DNA of 64,000 nt from Paraglaciecola sp. 20A4 (GCF_011378905.1 NZ_WTPY01000006.1:53682-117681), one strand, 5' to 3'; positions 18,319 through 28,393 are shown, counted from the first letter of the stretch. Made by a program: numbers and translations. The notes: generated by a model not told the origin, from the sequence alone.

Positions 18319-19692
18319 TCAATCAGCGTTAAGCACGTCAATCGCCTCAATATTAATGATTGTCGAACGATTAAGGGTAATTTTGAAACGCTGGATCTGC
18401 TGTTGCTTTTGCTTATCGGTGTGCATTAACACCACGTTAATTTGATAGCGTCGCTCAACGGCCTGCTTAGAAATTTTGATATTTTCCAGTGCATATAGCC
18501 GACCTTCGCCTTTTTTCAAAAAACGAACAAACGGGGTTAAATTAAAATAAATCTGCTGTTGTATTTTATCGTAACCTGGTAAAAAGCTCTTAGCATTTAC
18601 CTTCGTTTCACTGCGAAAATGCAGTAACTGCGCAGCCTGCTTGTTTTGTTGTCGGCGGGTTTGAAATAACGTATCGACTTTCGGCGGCAAGTCTTTATTG
18701 CGAATATATTCAAGCCAAATAGTCTGGCTGGCCACCTTACTTTTATTCACACTGTGGCTGTAAATGATCTTCCATTTCGGCAGGCCTTTTTGAATTCGCC
18801 GCCAAATAATGCGCGTAATATCTTCTTTAAATATTTCCCTTAACCCGTAAATCACCCCTAGCATGCCGACCAATGCAATAGTGACTTCGGTAAAATTAGT
18901 TCGCGCGTTTAGCACTAATACCATCACAAATGCCATTATAATAGCGGTCACTGTGCCTTTTACAATACGGTTTAAGTAGCTATTAAGGTTCTTGGTTGTC
19001 TTTTGAAAGACCACTCCATATTCAATCAAACGTTGCAGCAGGCGCATTTTATTAGTGATGCGATTTGGGTCAGACAAGGTTACCTGTGAGTTGTAATGGT
19101 TCTCGTCTCGGTATTCGTTTTCTCGGCGGCACAAGGCGAACAAAAAGTTTCTTTCACTGGTGTATTCAGTGCTTTTGGGCGCTCTTGACAACAACTTTAA
19201 AAACGACTGTTCAACCTGCCAGCTAAGATAATTATCGGCATTTTCAAAATACGCTCTAAGCTTTTGATCTGATGGCGTGTATCTTCTTAGTTTTGTGAGC
19301 AAGCCAGAAATCTGCTCTGCCAACTCTATTGCGTGAGGGTAGAAGTCTTTGCTCTCTTTAAGCTTTAAGGTTTGCTTAATATCTGTGTCTAGGGCGGTGC
19401 GAATTTGATAGGAATATAAATTAAGATTTAAACGGTAATCGCTTTGCTCGCCTTTTTTTTGGCTAATGAAACGACTACGGACCAAAGGTATATGCAGTTG
19501 GTCTGAATAATAGGCGCTGTGGTTTTGAATGCTATGGTGAAAATATTGCTCTTCCGTTAAGGTTTTTGCGCTAATGCCCATTTCATCAGGCAATGAAAAA
19601 TACAGATCCAGCCTTTGCTGGTCACTGGGTAACAGCGGGTAACTGACTCTTATCGAGAGGTTTTCATCTTGGGTGAGTTTAATTTTTTTCAC
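18319..19692 (-). CDS. Unknown membrane protein
   Basis: 457 residues, family not recognised. A mostly polar N-terminal half rich in charged residues is followed by two adjacent hydrophobic segments (about residues 243-285), then a basic C-terminal domain with beta-rich character. The layout suggests two helices anchoring large cytoplasmic domains on both sides. It has a clear ribosome binding site (AGGAGGT) before the ATG. No operon partner. A poly-A tract lies just past its stop. No function offered. Confidence 0.7.
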   Translation of the reverse strand: MKKIKLTQDENLSIRVSYPLLPSDQQRLDLYFSLPDEMGISAKTLTEEQYFHHSIQNHSAYYSDQLHIPLVRSRFISQKKGEQSDYRLNLNLYSYQIRTALDTDIKQTLKLKESKDFYPHAIELAEQISGLLTKLRRYTPSDQKLRAYFENADNYLSWQVEQSFLKLLSRAPKSTEYTSERNFLFALCRRENEYRDENHYNSQVTLSDPNRITNKMRLLQRLIEYGVVFQKTTKNLNSYLNRIVKGTVTAIIMAFVMVLVLNARTNFTEVTIALVGMLGVIYGLREIFKEDITRIIWRRIQKGLPKWKIIYSHSVNKSKVASQTIWLEYIRNKDLPPKVDTLFQTRRQQNKQAAQLLHFRSETKVNAKSFLPGYDKIQQQIYFNLTPFVRFLKKGEGRLYALENIKISKQAVERRYQINVVLMHTDKQKQQQIQRFKITLNRSTIINIEAIDVLNAD

Positions 19693-19737
19693 TTATCGGG
19701 TTACCTCCTTGTCGGTTACCGTGTTATTGATGAATAA

Positions 19738-19914
19738 AATAATTATGCCCTACTTTTGCCCTATGACCCAAGTATCGCTGAGCAGTTTATGAATATATCA
19801 CTGGCGTTAGATAAAGAGCATCACGGTCAATATCAGCATTTTGCTACGCCCGTAAACGACAAACTTCTTGAGCGTAACAGCATCGACAGCCTGACCAAAA
19901 AAAAGGGTAACTAA
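19738..19914 (+). pseudogene. Short open frame, possible 3' remnant of a gene
   Basis: A frame open from 19738 to TAA 19912-19914 reads like natural protein (LPYDPSIAEQFMNISLALD, later ATPVNDKLLERNSIDSLTKK) but has no ATG near its start and follows a stop at 19735. It may be the surviving C-terminus of a deleted gene. Not recognised. Confidence 0.3.
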
Positions 19915-19920
19915 CAGTGA

Positions 19921-20790
19921 TTACACGCTCATGCCGACGGCTTTTTTAGGGGTAAAACTGCTGCCTATCGACGCAACAATCACCAAACCAATCGCCGCCC
20001 ACTGCAACAGACTCAAATACTCATTTAAAATAATAAAACCCGCTAAAGCCGCAATCGCTGGCTCCAAACTCATCAAAACACTAAACGCCTGCGTCGGCAT
20101 ATTCCTAAGGGCGACCATTTCCAAAGAGTAGGGCAGAGCACTTGATAGCACCCCAACTAATAACCCAAGGGGCAATACTTCCCAGCTGATCAACGCTAGG
20201 CCTTGGCTTACTGCGCCAATGGGTACCAGTACGATAGCGGCCACTGTCATGCCCAGCGCCACCGTAATGCCGCCGGACGCCTGCTTACCGGTGCGGGTAC
20301 CAAATAATATATAGCCTGCCCAGCATGCACCCGCCCCAAGCGCCAATAATGCACCAATAAGGTCAAGCCCTTGTGTGCTAGATAAATCAGGCAGCAACAG
20401 AACAATACCCGCTATGGCACAGGCCACCCATAATAGGTCGCTTTTGCGCTTGGACGAAAATAGCGCCACGGCCAGTGGGCCGGTAAATTCAAGGGCAACG
20501 GCTATGCCCAGTGGTATGCGTTCAATGGCCATGTAAAACAGAATATTCATCCCGCCTAAGCACAAGCCATAAACAATAATGCTACGCCAATCTCGCCCTT
20601 GAGGCAGCGCGCGCCATGGGCGAAACACTACCCAAAGTACCGCCGCGGCAAAACCTAAACGCAGTGCAGTGGTGCCCTCTGGGCCAACTAAAGGAAAAAG
20701 TTGTTTGGCTAAAGAGGCTCCAGATTGAATGGTCACCATAGCCAGCAACACACTGGCGATGGCCGTTAGCAGTACACGATTGATTTGCAT
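19921..20790 (-). CDS. EamA/DMT family exporter, RhtA-like
   Basis: 289-residue inner-membrane protein with about ten helices in two EamA repeats (LRLGFAAAVLWVVFRPWRAL; then AYSLEMVALRN-type region ALPYSLEMVALRN). The conserved GIAVALEFTGPLAVAL and the tenth-helix pattern are typical of RhtA, the threonine/homoserine exporter. Substrate is inferred from family only. The region upstream of its start carries the mini-hairpin array. Confidence 0.82.
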   Translation of the reverse strand: MQINRVLLTAIASVLLAMVTIQSGASLAKQLFPLVGPEGTTALRLGFAAAVLWVVFRPWRALPQGRDWRSIIVYGLCLGGMNILFYMAIERIPLGIAVALEFTGPLAVALFSSKRKSDLLWVACAIAGIVLLLPDLSSTQGLDLIGALLALGAGACWAGYILFGTRTGKQASGGITVALGMTVAAIVLVPIGAVSQGLALISWEVLPLGLLVGVLSSALPYSLEMVALRNMPTQAFSVLMSLEPAIAALAGFIILNEYLSLLQWAAIGLVIVASIGSSFTPKKAVGMSV

Positions 20791-20854
20791 TCAAAAATTG
20801 TCCAGAAAATGAATCACCTAAGTGGCGGTATTCTACCTGAGGAAATGGGATTTC

Positions 20855-21017
20855 ACACTTCGTGTTATGGGTTTTGAGTATGCGCTGCGCTTGTTTATGC
20901 ACTTCGTGCACTGAGCACAGCTTCGCTGTTTACACACTGCGTGTGCTAAGCATGTGCGGTGCTTATTTATGTGCTGCGCACACTTTACGCACTTCGTGCA
21001 CCTATGGGCTTCGCCCA
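20855..21017. repeat. Array of nine mini-hairpins
   Basis: Nine short palindromes of 9-17 bases follow one another in 163 bases, most with 4-5 base arms and a TTC or TGC triloop. Examples are ACAC-TTC-GTGT at 20855, TGCAC-TTC-GTGCA at 20898, ACAGC-TTC-GCTGT at 20917, CACAC-TGC-GTGTG at 20933, TGTGC-TGC-GCACA at 20970 and TGGGC-TTC-GCCCA at 21005. Arm sequences differ while the loop and layout are kept. It lies upstream of the RhtA-like gene and at the edge of a composite repeat. Confidence 0.75.
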
Positions 21018-21608
21018 CGTCATCCATGACGCTTTTTCAAACCCTCGTCCTGAGGCAGTCGCCGCGCGAGCTCGATTTACTTTTTACCAACAGCCGCAAA
21101 AAGTAAACAAAAATGGCCGGACTCCAACAAACTTTCTTAATCGCTAAAAGTGACGTCTTGAATGTCAGAACGGCGTGAGGAAGCATCTCGGCAATTGCTC
21201 CCTGCATTGCTCTACCTTTCTGCATCCATGCAGATCGCCTGTAAAGCAACACGCCTTGTCCAGACGTCCTGTCTGGCCATCTGACAAGTCTTTACTTATA
21301 GCGGGAAAGTTTGAGTCGCGTAAAAATCAATAGCTGCGACTTTATTGTAAAAGCATTCGCTTCGCTCACTGAGATGAAAACAACTGAATGGGTGTTTTTA
21401 TATACTTTTCCTTCTCTAGTTGCGGTAAATATAATGCTCTTGTGATTATTGCCTGTTTATACAAGCTCTGAATATAAAACCGGAAAACATTTAACCTGTA
21501 CAACAAGTTGTTGTCTATGCTAGAAAATACATGGGGAAAAGTGGATGTTTCCGCGATTGCGTTCGCGTATTAATTAGGGAAACTTTGAAGATAATAACAT
21601 TGTTAAAT
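21003..21608 (+). repeat. Composite repeat, copy A
   Basis: Shares an ordered series of blocks with 28394-29113: the hairpin TGGGCTTCGCCCA, GACGCTTTTTCAAA, a GGAAA-TTTGAGTCG block, a block containing GCATTCGCTTCGCTCACT, and the 20-mer TTTAACCTGTACAACAAGTT (21490-21509) with TATGCTA exactly 6 bases later. Both copies end near GTTAA just before an accessory gene. The 20-mer plus TATGCTA could be a promoter. The intervening DNA has drifted and carries no gene I can support. Confidence 0.6.
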
Positions 21609-21624
21609 TTATAAGGAGAACTCT

Positions 21625-21917
21625 TTGAAACGGACTTTTAGAACTCAGTTTGATTTTATGTCTATCGTTAAAATATCGGCAACTCTTGGCTTTGGAAGTG
21701 GGATATTTTTAAGCGTCTTTACATTCATGCCTTTTTTCACTCAGGGGAGTGGGTACAAGGTCTTTTGATGTTTTTATTGACACCCTTGGCTTCTGCTATT
21801 GGAGCGATGTTCACAGGTGTACTTGGTTTTCCATTTTATTACTGGTATTCCAATAAAATTCAGGGGCAGTTCTTGTCTGGTAAATATGCTGAGCAAAGCG
21901 TTAGCGATGAAATATAA
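21625..21917 (+). pseudogene. Small two-helix membrane protein split by a frameshift
   Basis: TTG 21625, with AAGGAG 7 bases before it, opens a 47-codon frame with a hydrophobic segment that ends at TGA 21766-21768. The second frame begins at ATG 21768, overlapping that TGA, and encodes another hydrophobic segment (PLASAIGAMFTGVLGFPFYY) and a polar tail to TAA 21915-21917. Restoring one base near 21757 would fuse them into one protein of about 96 residues with two helices. Alternatively they are two coupled genes through the TGATG overlap. Family unknown. Confidence 0.5.
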
Positions 21918-21970
21918 CAAGCCAATTTTGCTCAGCCAGCAAACTGGCTTGGGTAAATAATTCCAGTTAA
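21912..21970. other. attC-like imperfect palindrome (weak)
   Basis: Starts at ATATAAC over the stop of the small membrane gene and ends CCAGTTAA. The arms TAACAAGCCAATT and AATTCCAGTTA pair imperfectly around a GCCAG-CAAA-CTGGC core. The form resembles a short attC site but the GTT box is poor. A plain terminator-like hairpin is the alternative. Confidence 0.35.
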
Positions 21971-22003
21971 CAGGACCGCTATGATAATTACTGGCTGGGG
22001 AAC

Positions 22004-22186
22004 CTAATCGTCACAAGAGGCTTTTAACTCAGCTTTGTTTAGTCCTGCACCGTTTCTGGCTTGGAGCGTAAAAGTGTATGTGCCTTTTGGAAGCTCCGGT
22101 TTTAGGAGGTGCGAAACTTGTGTGCCACCACTAGATCTGCAAATGATAGTTCCGTTGTCAGAGGTTAGAATTAACAGGACATCCAT
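22004..22186 (-). CDS. Short protein or C-terminal remnant with an Ig/FnIII-like strand pattern
   Basis: 60 codons on the minus strand reading ILTSDNGTIICRSSGG, later LPKGTYTFTLQARNGAG, ending LKASCDD. The pattern is that of the end of an immunoglobulin or fibronectin-like beta domain, with two cysteines. There is no signal peptide or clear ribosome binding site, so it is more probably the tail of a lost gene than a complete one. Confidence 0.3.
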   Translation of the reverse strand: MDVLLILTSDNGTIICRSSGGTQVSHLLKPELPKGTYTFTLQARNGAGLNKAELKASCDD

Positions 22187-22323
22187 TATAACGAGCGAAA
22201 AACTAAGCAGATGCTTAAGCTGCTTTCAAAAGCCTTCAATGTCAGGAACATTGTCTCGTTGATGCCGGCTAATAAATTTGATTGGGTTGTCTCAGCCAAT
22301 TTTATACCGGCTAATTTTAAGCT

Positions 22324-22461
22324 TCATACTTTGTCTATAACGGGTTTTCCATTGGGAAAGTATATAAAAGGGCCTTCGACTTCAGGTGACTGGCCGCTGG
22401 CTAAACGTTGTTCCACTTCTTTGAATATCATTCGGGTATTGATAATTTTGTAGGGTGTCAT
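22324..22461 (-). pseudogene. Duplicated C-terminal end of the Nudix gene
   Basis: Reads IINTRMIFKEVEQRLASGQS then EVEGPFIYFPNGKPVIDKV and stop, against IITRMILKEVEQRLTSGQS and EAEGPFIYFRNGKPVIDKV in the intact Nudix gene at 26188-26922. Only the last 40 or so residues remain. Similarity continues some way past the stop. The two copies are in the same orientation and bracket the sensor gene at 22603-25929. Confidence 0.8.
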
Positions 22462-22602
22462 GATAAGTGAAAGTGCAATAAATAATCAAAAGGGTCACAC
22501 AAATGTTAACCGCCAACTCAAAAATTAATCTATTATACTGAGGCATGTGAGTCGATATTTAACCCAGATATAAAATATGACTTAAGCTACTAATACCATT
22601 AA

Positions 22603-25600
22603 ATGAGGAGCAAGATAATTAGAACTACAGTACTTAACTTTGTCTTATTTATTTTTATTCTGCTCTTTCACTCCTCTGTTTTTGCTGCTGAGCCAACATT
22701 GGGTTTTGAGCGATTATCGCTCGAAGATGGTTTACCTCAAACTAGCGTTTTTGCGATAGCTACTGATTCAACAGGCTTTCTTTGGGTCGGTACCGACGAT
22801 GGATTAGCACGTTATGACGGGTATAATTTTATCGTGCATAAATATTCTAGGGATAATAAAAACTCCATTTCAAATGACAGCATAACGGCTATTGCAACAG
22901 ACACTAAAGGGTATCTTTGGGTAGGCACGAAGAGTGGGCTAAATCGCTTCGATCCGAAGACTGAAACATTTAAAAGATACTTGTTCGATAGCCATGATAT
23001 GACTAGCTTAAGTGATAATTATGTGACTTCCATTGCAGTAGACCGTTTAGGGTATGTATGGGCAGGCACTCGTGAAGGTGGGCTTAATCGCTTAGATTTT
23101 GAATAAACATCTTTCACCCGCTTTACACATGATGACAATGAGCCTGAAAGTTTGGCTAATAATAAAGTGTTCACCCTTCATGAAGACGCTAACGACAGTC
23201 TTTGGGTTGGCACAGAAAATGGACTTAACCGGTTTGACCCAGACACGCAGTCGTTTAAAAAGTATGTATTTGAGGCCAATGACCCAACGAGTTTGAGTCA
23301 TAATATAGTCACCGCAATAACTGACGACGCAGAGGGAAATCTTTGGGTGGGTACGCGAGGTGGTGGGCTTAACCGACTTGAAGCGAACACTCGTAAATTC
23401 ACTCGATTCCGTCAAAGTGACGAAGCGCTAGTTAGCATTAGTGGCAATCATATCAACGCTCTTGAAGTAGATGGCCAAGGCGATATATGGATTGGAACTG
23501 AATTAAACGGCCTTAATCGCTTTAACCTAAAATCAGGACGTTTTTTTCACTATCGCTACCAAACGGCAAACATTAATAGTGTGAGTGACGATACTATTTA
23601 TACTATCGAAAATGATAATCAAGGAAATGTTTGGATTGGTACTCACGATGGCGGAGTTAACTTCTTTAATCCAAAAACCTTGGCATTTAACCATTACCAA
23701 TCAGATGTTGATGATTTGCATAGTTTGCATTCAGATGATGTTTACGCGTTTGCTGAAGATAGTAGCGGTAATCTTTGGGTGGGAACCGATTCAAGCGGTT
23801 TAAACTATTTCAACGCTAAGACCCAAGAATTTAGTCAATATTCCCTCGATACAGCCGATCCAGCTGACAAAGATACGTACAGTATTTATTCCCTCAAAGC
23901 TGATACACATAACAATCTTTGGATTGGAGCAAATTCAGATGGTTTGTATCATATAGACCTTAAAACCCGAAAACTCACAAAATACATTTACGCCCCTAGC
24001 AATAATGCAACAACGTCGGGTGGTGTTAGTGCTATTGCGCAAGATAAGGGAGGGAACCTTTGGATCGGTACATTTATAGGTGGGTTATATTTATTTGATG
24101 TAAATACTAAACAATTTACTCGCTACAACGAAAAATTTAGTCAAAAAGGGAGTTTTGTTGAAGGGGCGATTAATGTTATTACCCCGGATAGCCAAGGTAA
24201 GCTGTGGTTAGGTTTCGAAACGGGTCTAGGCTATTTTGATCCAGACACGGGAGATATCACTTATTTTCTTAAAGATGAAAATAGCGCCGAAAGTTCTAGT
24301 GCTAGCTTTGTTCACGCCATAAAAGAAGATAGACATGGGGCTATCTGGATTGGTACCAGTTTAGGGCTCAATCGTTATGATCATAAAACCAATGAATTTA
24401 TTCTTTACACTGAAAAGGATGGCCTACCAAATAACGTTATCTACTCTATTGAGGAAGATAATTCGGGAGAAATTTGGTTAGGAACAAACAACGGACTTTC
24501 TAAATATAATGTCAAGAATGGTACTTTTAAAAATTACAATGTACGAGACGGTTTACAAAGTAATGAATTTACCTCAGCGGTGTCGTTTAAAAGTATAACT
24601 GGTGAGTTATTCTTTGGCGGAATAAAAGGCTTTAATCGATTTTTCCCAGAAAGGATCGAGGATAACCTTATTAAGCCTTCGGTTGTTATTTCTAGTATGT
24701 TTTTACTTAATAAAAGGGTACCAATAAGCCAAGAGCAAGGGCTTGTAGATCCTCACAATCACAATCACAATTTCACATTACCCCAAGCAATACATTTAAC
24801 TGACAATATTACCCTCAGTCACAATGACAATATTATTGCCTTTGAATTTTCCGCATTAAGCTTTACTAATACGCAAAAGAACCAGTATGCCTACAAACTT
24901 GAAGGCTTTGATAACGACTGGATAACGACCGATTATAAAAACCGCCGAGCGACCTATACTAATTTGTCTGACGGAACGTACTTGCTAAAAGTAATCGCAA
25001 GCAATAACGATGGATATTGGAATGAAGAAGGTACTTCGCTCAAAATAGTCGTATTGCCCCCGCTTTGGAAAACATGGTGGGCTTATACCCTTTATTGCTT
25101 GCTGTTTTGTGGATTGTTGTGGTTTTTTGTAAGGGTACAGTTAAATAAAGTGGCGTTTGAACGTAAAATAAGTGAGGACCTAGAAGTTAAGGTTGCACAA
25201 CGTACCTCTGAGCTACAAAAAGCTAATCAGAAGTTAGAAGAATTAACGACCACAGATCAATTAACAGGATTGAAGAACAGGCGGTTTTTGTTAGCTCACC
25301 TGAAAGACGACGTCGATCTTAGCCTTCGTAAATATCGAGACTTCAACACCAGTAATACTCAAAAGTCCGTTTTGGGTGCCGACATGATTTTTTTTCTTAT
25401 TGACCTCGACCATTTCAAAAAAGTGAATGATATGTATGGCCATGCTTCTGGCGATAGTGTGCTTATTCAAATAAAAGCAATTCTTGAACAGGTCTTTAGA
25501 GAAACCGACTATTTGGTTCGTTGGGGAGGTGAAGAGTTTTTAGTTATCGTCCGCTTCACTGAACGAAACAAAGCAGCCAAATTGGCAGAACGATTGAGGT

Positions 25601-25929
25601 TGACAGTTGAAAACTATCATTTTGATATCAGTGGCGGACAAACGCTGCAAAAAACCTGTTCGATAGGCTTTGCTTGTTATCCGTTTATTACGCAAAAACC
25701 AGAGTTATTGTCATGGGTGCAGGTGATCAACATTGCTGATTATTGTATGTATGCTGCTAAAAACACCGGTAGAAATGCATGGGTCGGCGTAAATAGCACA
25801 AGCGACGATTTTGACGACAATGCTGTTGAAACGATTTGCCAACAAACACAGGAACTGGCTCAATCAGGCAAACTAGAAGTGTTGAGTTCTGTTACTAAGA
25901 ATAAGCCCATCAATTGGTCTTCAACATAG
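22603..25929 (+). pseudogene. Two-component-type propeller/Y_Y_Y/GGDEF sensor with an in-frame stop
   Basis: One 1108-codon frame broken only by TAA at 23104-23106 (codon 168). Layout: signal peptide (residues about 8-28), repeated reg_prop propeller blades ending in LWVGT, IWIGT and GLNRF up to about residue 690, a Y_Y_Y domain (YAYKLEGFDNDWITTDYKN), a membrane helix (about 824-845), a coiled linker, and a GGDEF domain with active GGEEF at 975-979. An intact protein would sense a periplasmic signal, often a glycan, and make cyclic di-GMP. The part after the stop, from ATG 23152, is large but lacks the signal peptide and would not be exported. The stop could also be a sequencing error or be read through. 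It has no good ribosome binding site before ATG 22603. Confidence 0.8.
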
Positions 25930-26187
25930 CGTGTGAACGGATTTAAATGCCTACAGATACCCGGAGCTTAACGCTAAGTTTGATAGTCAATACAGCTGCT
26001 AAAAATATCATAAATTAGCAGGGCTAAATAGCAGCAGTTAAATCAACAGGGATAAATTAACAAGACAGTCATGATAATAAGTTCGAAAAAAAACTATGCT
26101 TTGAGTTGATTTTGAAGGCAAAATTATTTGTGTCTTGTTGATGCAAGCTGATCCGTTTGCTTGTGCTATTCCTTCGACTTTTACGCT

Positions 26188-26922
26188 TTATACTTTGTCT
26201 ATGACGGGTTTCCCATTACGAAAGTATATAAATGGGCCTTCTGCTTCCGGTGATTGGCCGCTGGTTAGGCGTTGTTCTACTTCTTTAAGTATCATTCGGG
26301 TGATAATGGGTAAATCGAGCTTTTCGGCATCGATAAGTGATACCCAGTGCATAGCGAGTAATTCCCCAGACCCTTGAGGCGCTGCGTATACATCCCCTTG
26401 AATAATATCTGCATCAACCATAAAAAAGCGCGTATCGAAGCGGCGGTTTCGATAGGGCGGCGTAATGGCTCTGGCGATTAAATTCAGGGTATCAAGACGC
26501 GGGTTAATGCCGTGCTGTAAAAACGCCTGCCACTGGGGCGAGCGGGTCTTAATAGTCAAGCTATCGGTTTCACCGAGAAGCAGCCCAGTTTCCTCGAACG
26601 TTTCACGAATTGCCGCCAGTGCAAGGGCGCGGGCGCGCGACTCAGAGCATCCCTTCATTAAGCGTTGCAGTACACTGGGATGAAGATCGTTAGGCGGGCG
26701 AATACGACTGTCTCCTAGGTCAACCTTGCCCCCAGGGAATACAAATTTATTCGGCATAAATTTATGTTCGGCTGATCGCTTACCCATCAGAATTTGGGGT
26801 TGTAAGCTGTCTCGCCGGACTATGATCAGTGTTGCCGCATCTTTGGGTTTTACGGCACGGCCCAGTGAACGTAGCTCGTTGGCTGGCGTATTTTTGGGTA
26901 GATAGGGTTTATTAATAGGCAT
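26188..26922 (-). CDS. Nudix hydrolase (NUDT7/19-like)
   Basis: 244-residue hydrolase of nucleoside-diphosphate-linked compounds. The Nudix box is split by an insertion: FPGGKVDLGDS near residue 66, then REETFEE-type RETFEETGLLLG near residue 110. This long form resembles the CoA-diphosphatase-like NUDT7/NUDT19 group. The substrate is not known. A second copy of its last 40 codons lies at 22324-22461. Confidence 0.82.
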   Translation of the reverse strand: MPINKPYLPKNTPANELRSLGRAVKPKDAATLIIVRRDSLQPQILMGKRSAEHKFMPNKFVFPGGKVDLGDSRIRPPNDLHPSVLQRLMKGCSESRARALALAAIRETFEETGLLLGETDSLTIKTRSPQWQAFLQHGINPRLDTLNLIARAITPPYRNRRFDTRFFMVDADIIQGDVYAAPQGSGELLAMHWVSLIDAEKLDLPIITRMILKEVEQRLTSGQSPEAEGPFIYFRNGKPVIDKV

Positions 26923-27060
26923 GTAAGCTCTCAGTCAGTTATTCAAAAGGTACAGCTGGTAATGCCAGCCTAGTAGATTTTTTGACAGTGATTGGCAGTG
27001 ATTGGCAGTGATTGACCGTGCAATCAATTACCTACGGCCTCTTTTTTTCACCTTGCTCAC

Positions 27061-28218
27061 TCACTTACTCGCTCGTTCAATTTCTTTGGCAAGGTGAGCA
27101 TGTAGGCGCACGATAGCGCTCTCAAACAAGCCAAACTCTAAAAATTCATTTGCCTTGCTTGCCAGTCCTCGTTGGGCAGATAAAACTATCTGCAAATCTT
27201 CAATCGCACCTTTGGCCGCGAACTGTTGACCTTGTGAAATTGCATCGAGCCGTGGGGTGTCGTTCTCGCCAATAGCACTGATAAGGTAGGTATGCTGGCG
27301 AGTCGTTGCCTCATCAATCGGCTCAAGTACATTCACTTGTATACATCCGGGAAAGGTTGAAATTATAACATTGGGAAATAGGTGGTAAACGTAGGTCAGT
27401 CGCCCATCTACTGAGATGTCAGATTCTTTGTTATGTCTTAAACCTTCGATGGATTGGTAGGGAAATGTGACGCGGCTATTTTCCCCAAAGGCTTCTACCA
27501 CCGTGAGGTTGTCGTATTGTACTGGGAAAAACGTGCTTTTGTGCGTTTGGCGAATATGATAACCCTCAAGCGAACTTTCTAGATATAGCTTCCAGTTCGT
27601 GTTGACTATCTGACTGGCTGAATTTAACAACCGGTAGTGGTCAGGGATAATTTTTGGGATAGGCACGATATCTTGCTCTATACCTTTCTCAATACTCACT
27701 TGGGGGTTTTGGTTGATAAATATTAAACCATTACTCTCAAAACAAGCTACTGCGACAAGTCCTCGTGTTGCTTTATCAACATCCGGAAACCCTGCTTCAT
27801 GGGGAATACCTAGCAGGTTTCCATTTAGGCTGTACGCCCAGCCATGATAGGGGCAAACCAAGGCGCGAGCGCAACCCTCACCATCGGCGAGCTTAACCCC
27901 TCTATGGCGGCAAGCATTTCTAAATGCACGAACAACGCCGTCTAAACCGCGTACCACTATCAAGGGGACGTTGGCTGCGTCACGGGCAACATAATCCCCA
28001 ATATTCGCCAGGGCGCTTGAAGGACAAAAAACGATGCTCCGGCTTTGCAGGATATCGAGCTCTGCCATTAGTCGCGCTTTTGAACGGTAGTTATCGGTCG
28101 GTTCCTTCCAGCTTTGCGTGCCCAAATCGGTTGTGGCATTGTCGATATGCGCAAAAATCCTCTGCACGACTTCTATATCAGTGAATAGTTTTCCTTGGTC
28201 ATTGGTATTTACGGGCAT
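27061..28218 (-). CDS. Rieske non-heme iron oxygenase, alpha-subunit type
   Basis: Aromatic-ring-hydroxylating or related oxygenase component, about 385 residues. The Rieske cluster motif is clear: CRHRGVKLADGEGC then CPYHGWAYSLNG (C-x-H and C-x2-H). The catalytic iron site shows ESSLEGYHIRQTHKSTFF with two His ligands. ATG 28218 is taken as start; a TTG at 28242 in frame would add eight residues and neither has a strong ribosome binding site. No beta subunit, ferredoxin or reductase gene is adjacent, so it must borrow electrons from elsewhere. Demethylation of betaine-like compounds or aromatic hydroxylation are both possible. Confidence 0.82.
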   Translation of the reverse strand: MPVNTNDQGKLFTDIEVVQRIFAHIDNATTDLGTQSWKEPTDNYRSKARLMAELDILQSRSIVFCPSSALANIGDYVARDAANVPLIVVRGLDGVVRAFRNACRHRGVKLADGEGCARALVCPYHGWAYSLNGNLLGIPHEAGFPDVDKATRGLVAVACFESNGLIFINQNPQVSIEKGIEQDIVPIPKIIPDHYRLLNSASQIVNTNWKLYLESSLEGYHIRQTHKSTFFPVQYDNLTVVEAFGENSRVTFPYQSIEGLRHNKESDISVDGRLTYVYHLFPNVIISTFPGCIQVNVLEPIDEATTRQHTYLISAIGENDTPRLDAISQGQQFAAKGAIEDLQIVLSAQRGLASKANEFLEFGLFESAIVRLHAHLAKEIERASK

Positions 28219-28393
28219 TTTTTTCGCTAGCAGAAGAAACAATATTGCTCAAAAATAAAACAAAAAAGGGACATTGCGAAGTCAGCGGTTTTTATACGTG
28301 GTAATTAGAGGTGGTTATATAGCAGGGGGTAGAGGGTTTAGGTGAGATCTGGCGTCTGTTTGATAGCTATCGTTTATGCACTGTGTGCACTTC

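Noticed and set aside
20855-21017. CRISPR array
   Set aside because: The repeated units are 9-17 bases, differ in sequence, have no constant spacers, and no cas genes are near.
20833-21027. Cys-rich minus-strand frame across the mini-hairpin array
   Set aside because: The cysteines come from the GCA/TGC repeats of the hairpins; the frame has no ribosome binding site.
22004-22186. Complete secreted Ig-like protein
   Set aside because: No signal peptide or start signal; listed only as a low-confidence remnant.
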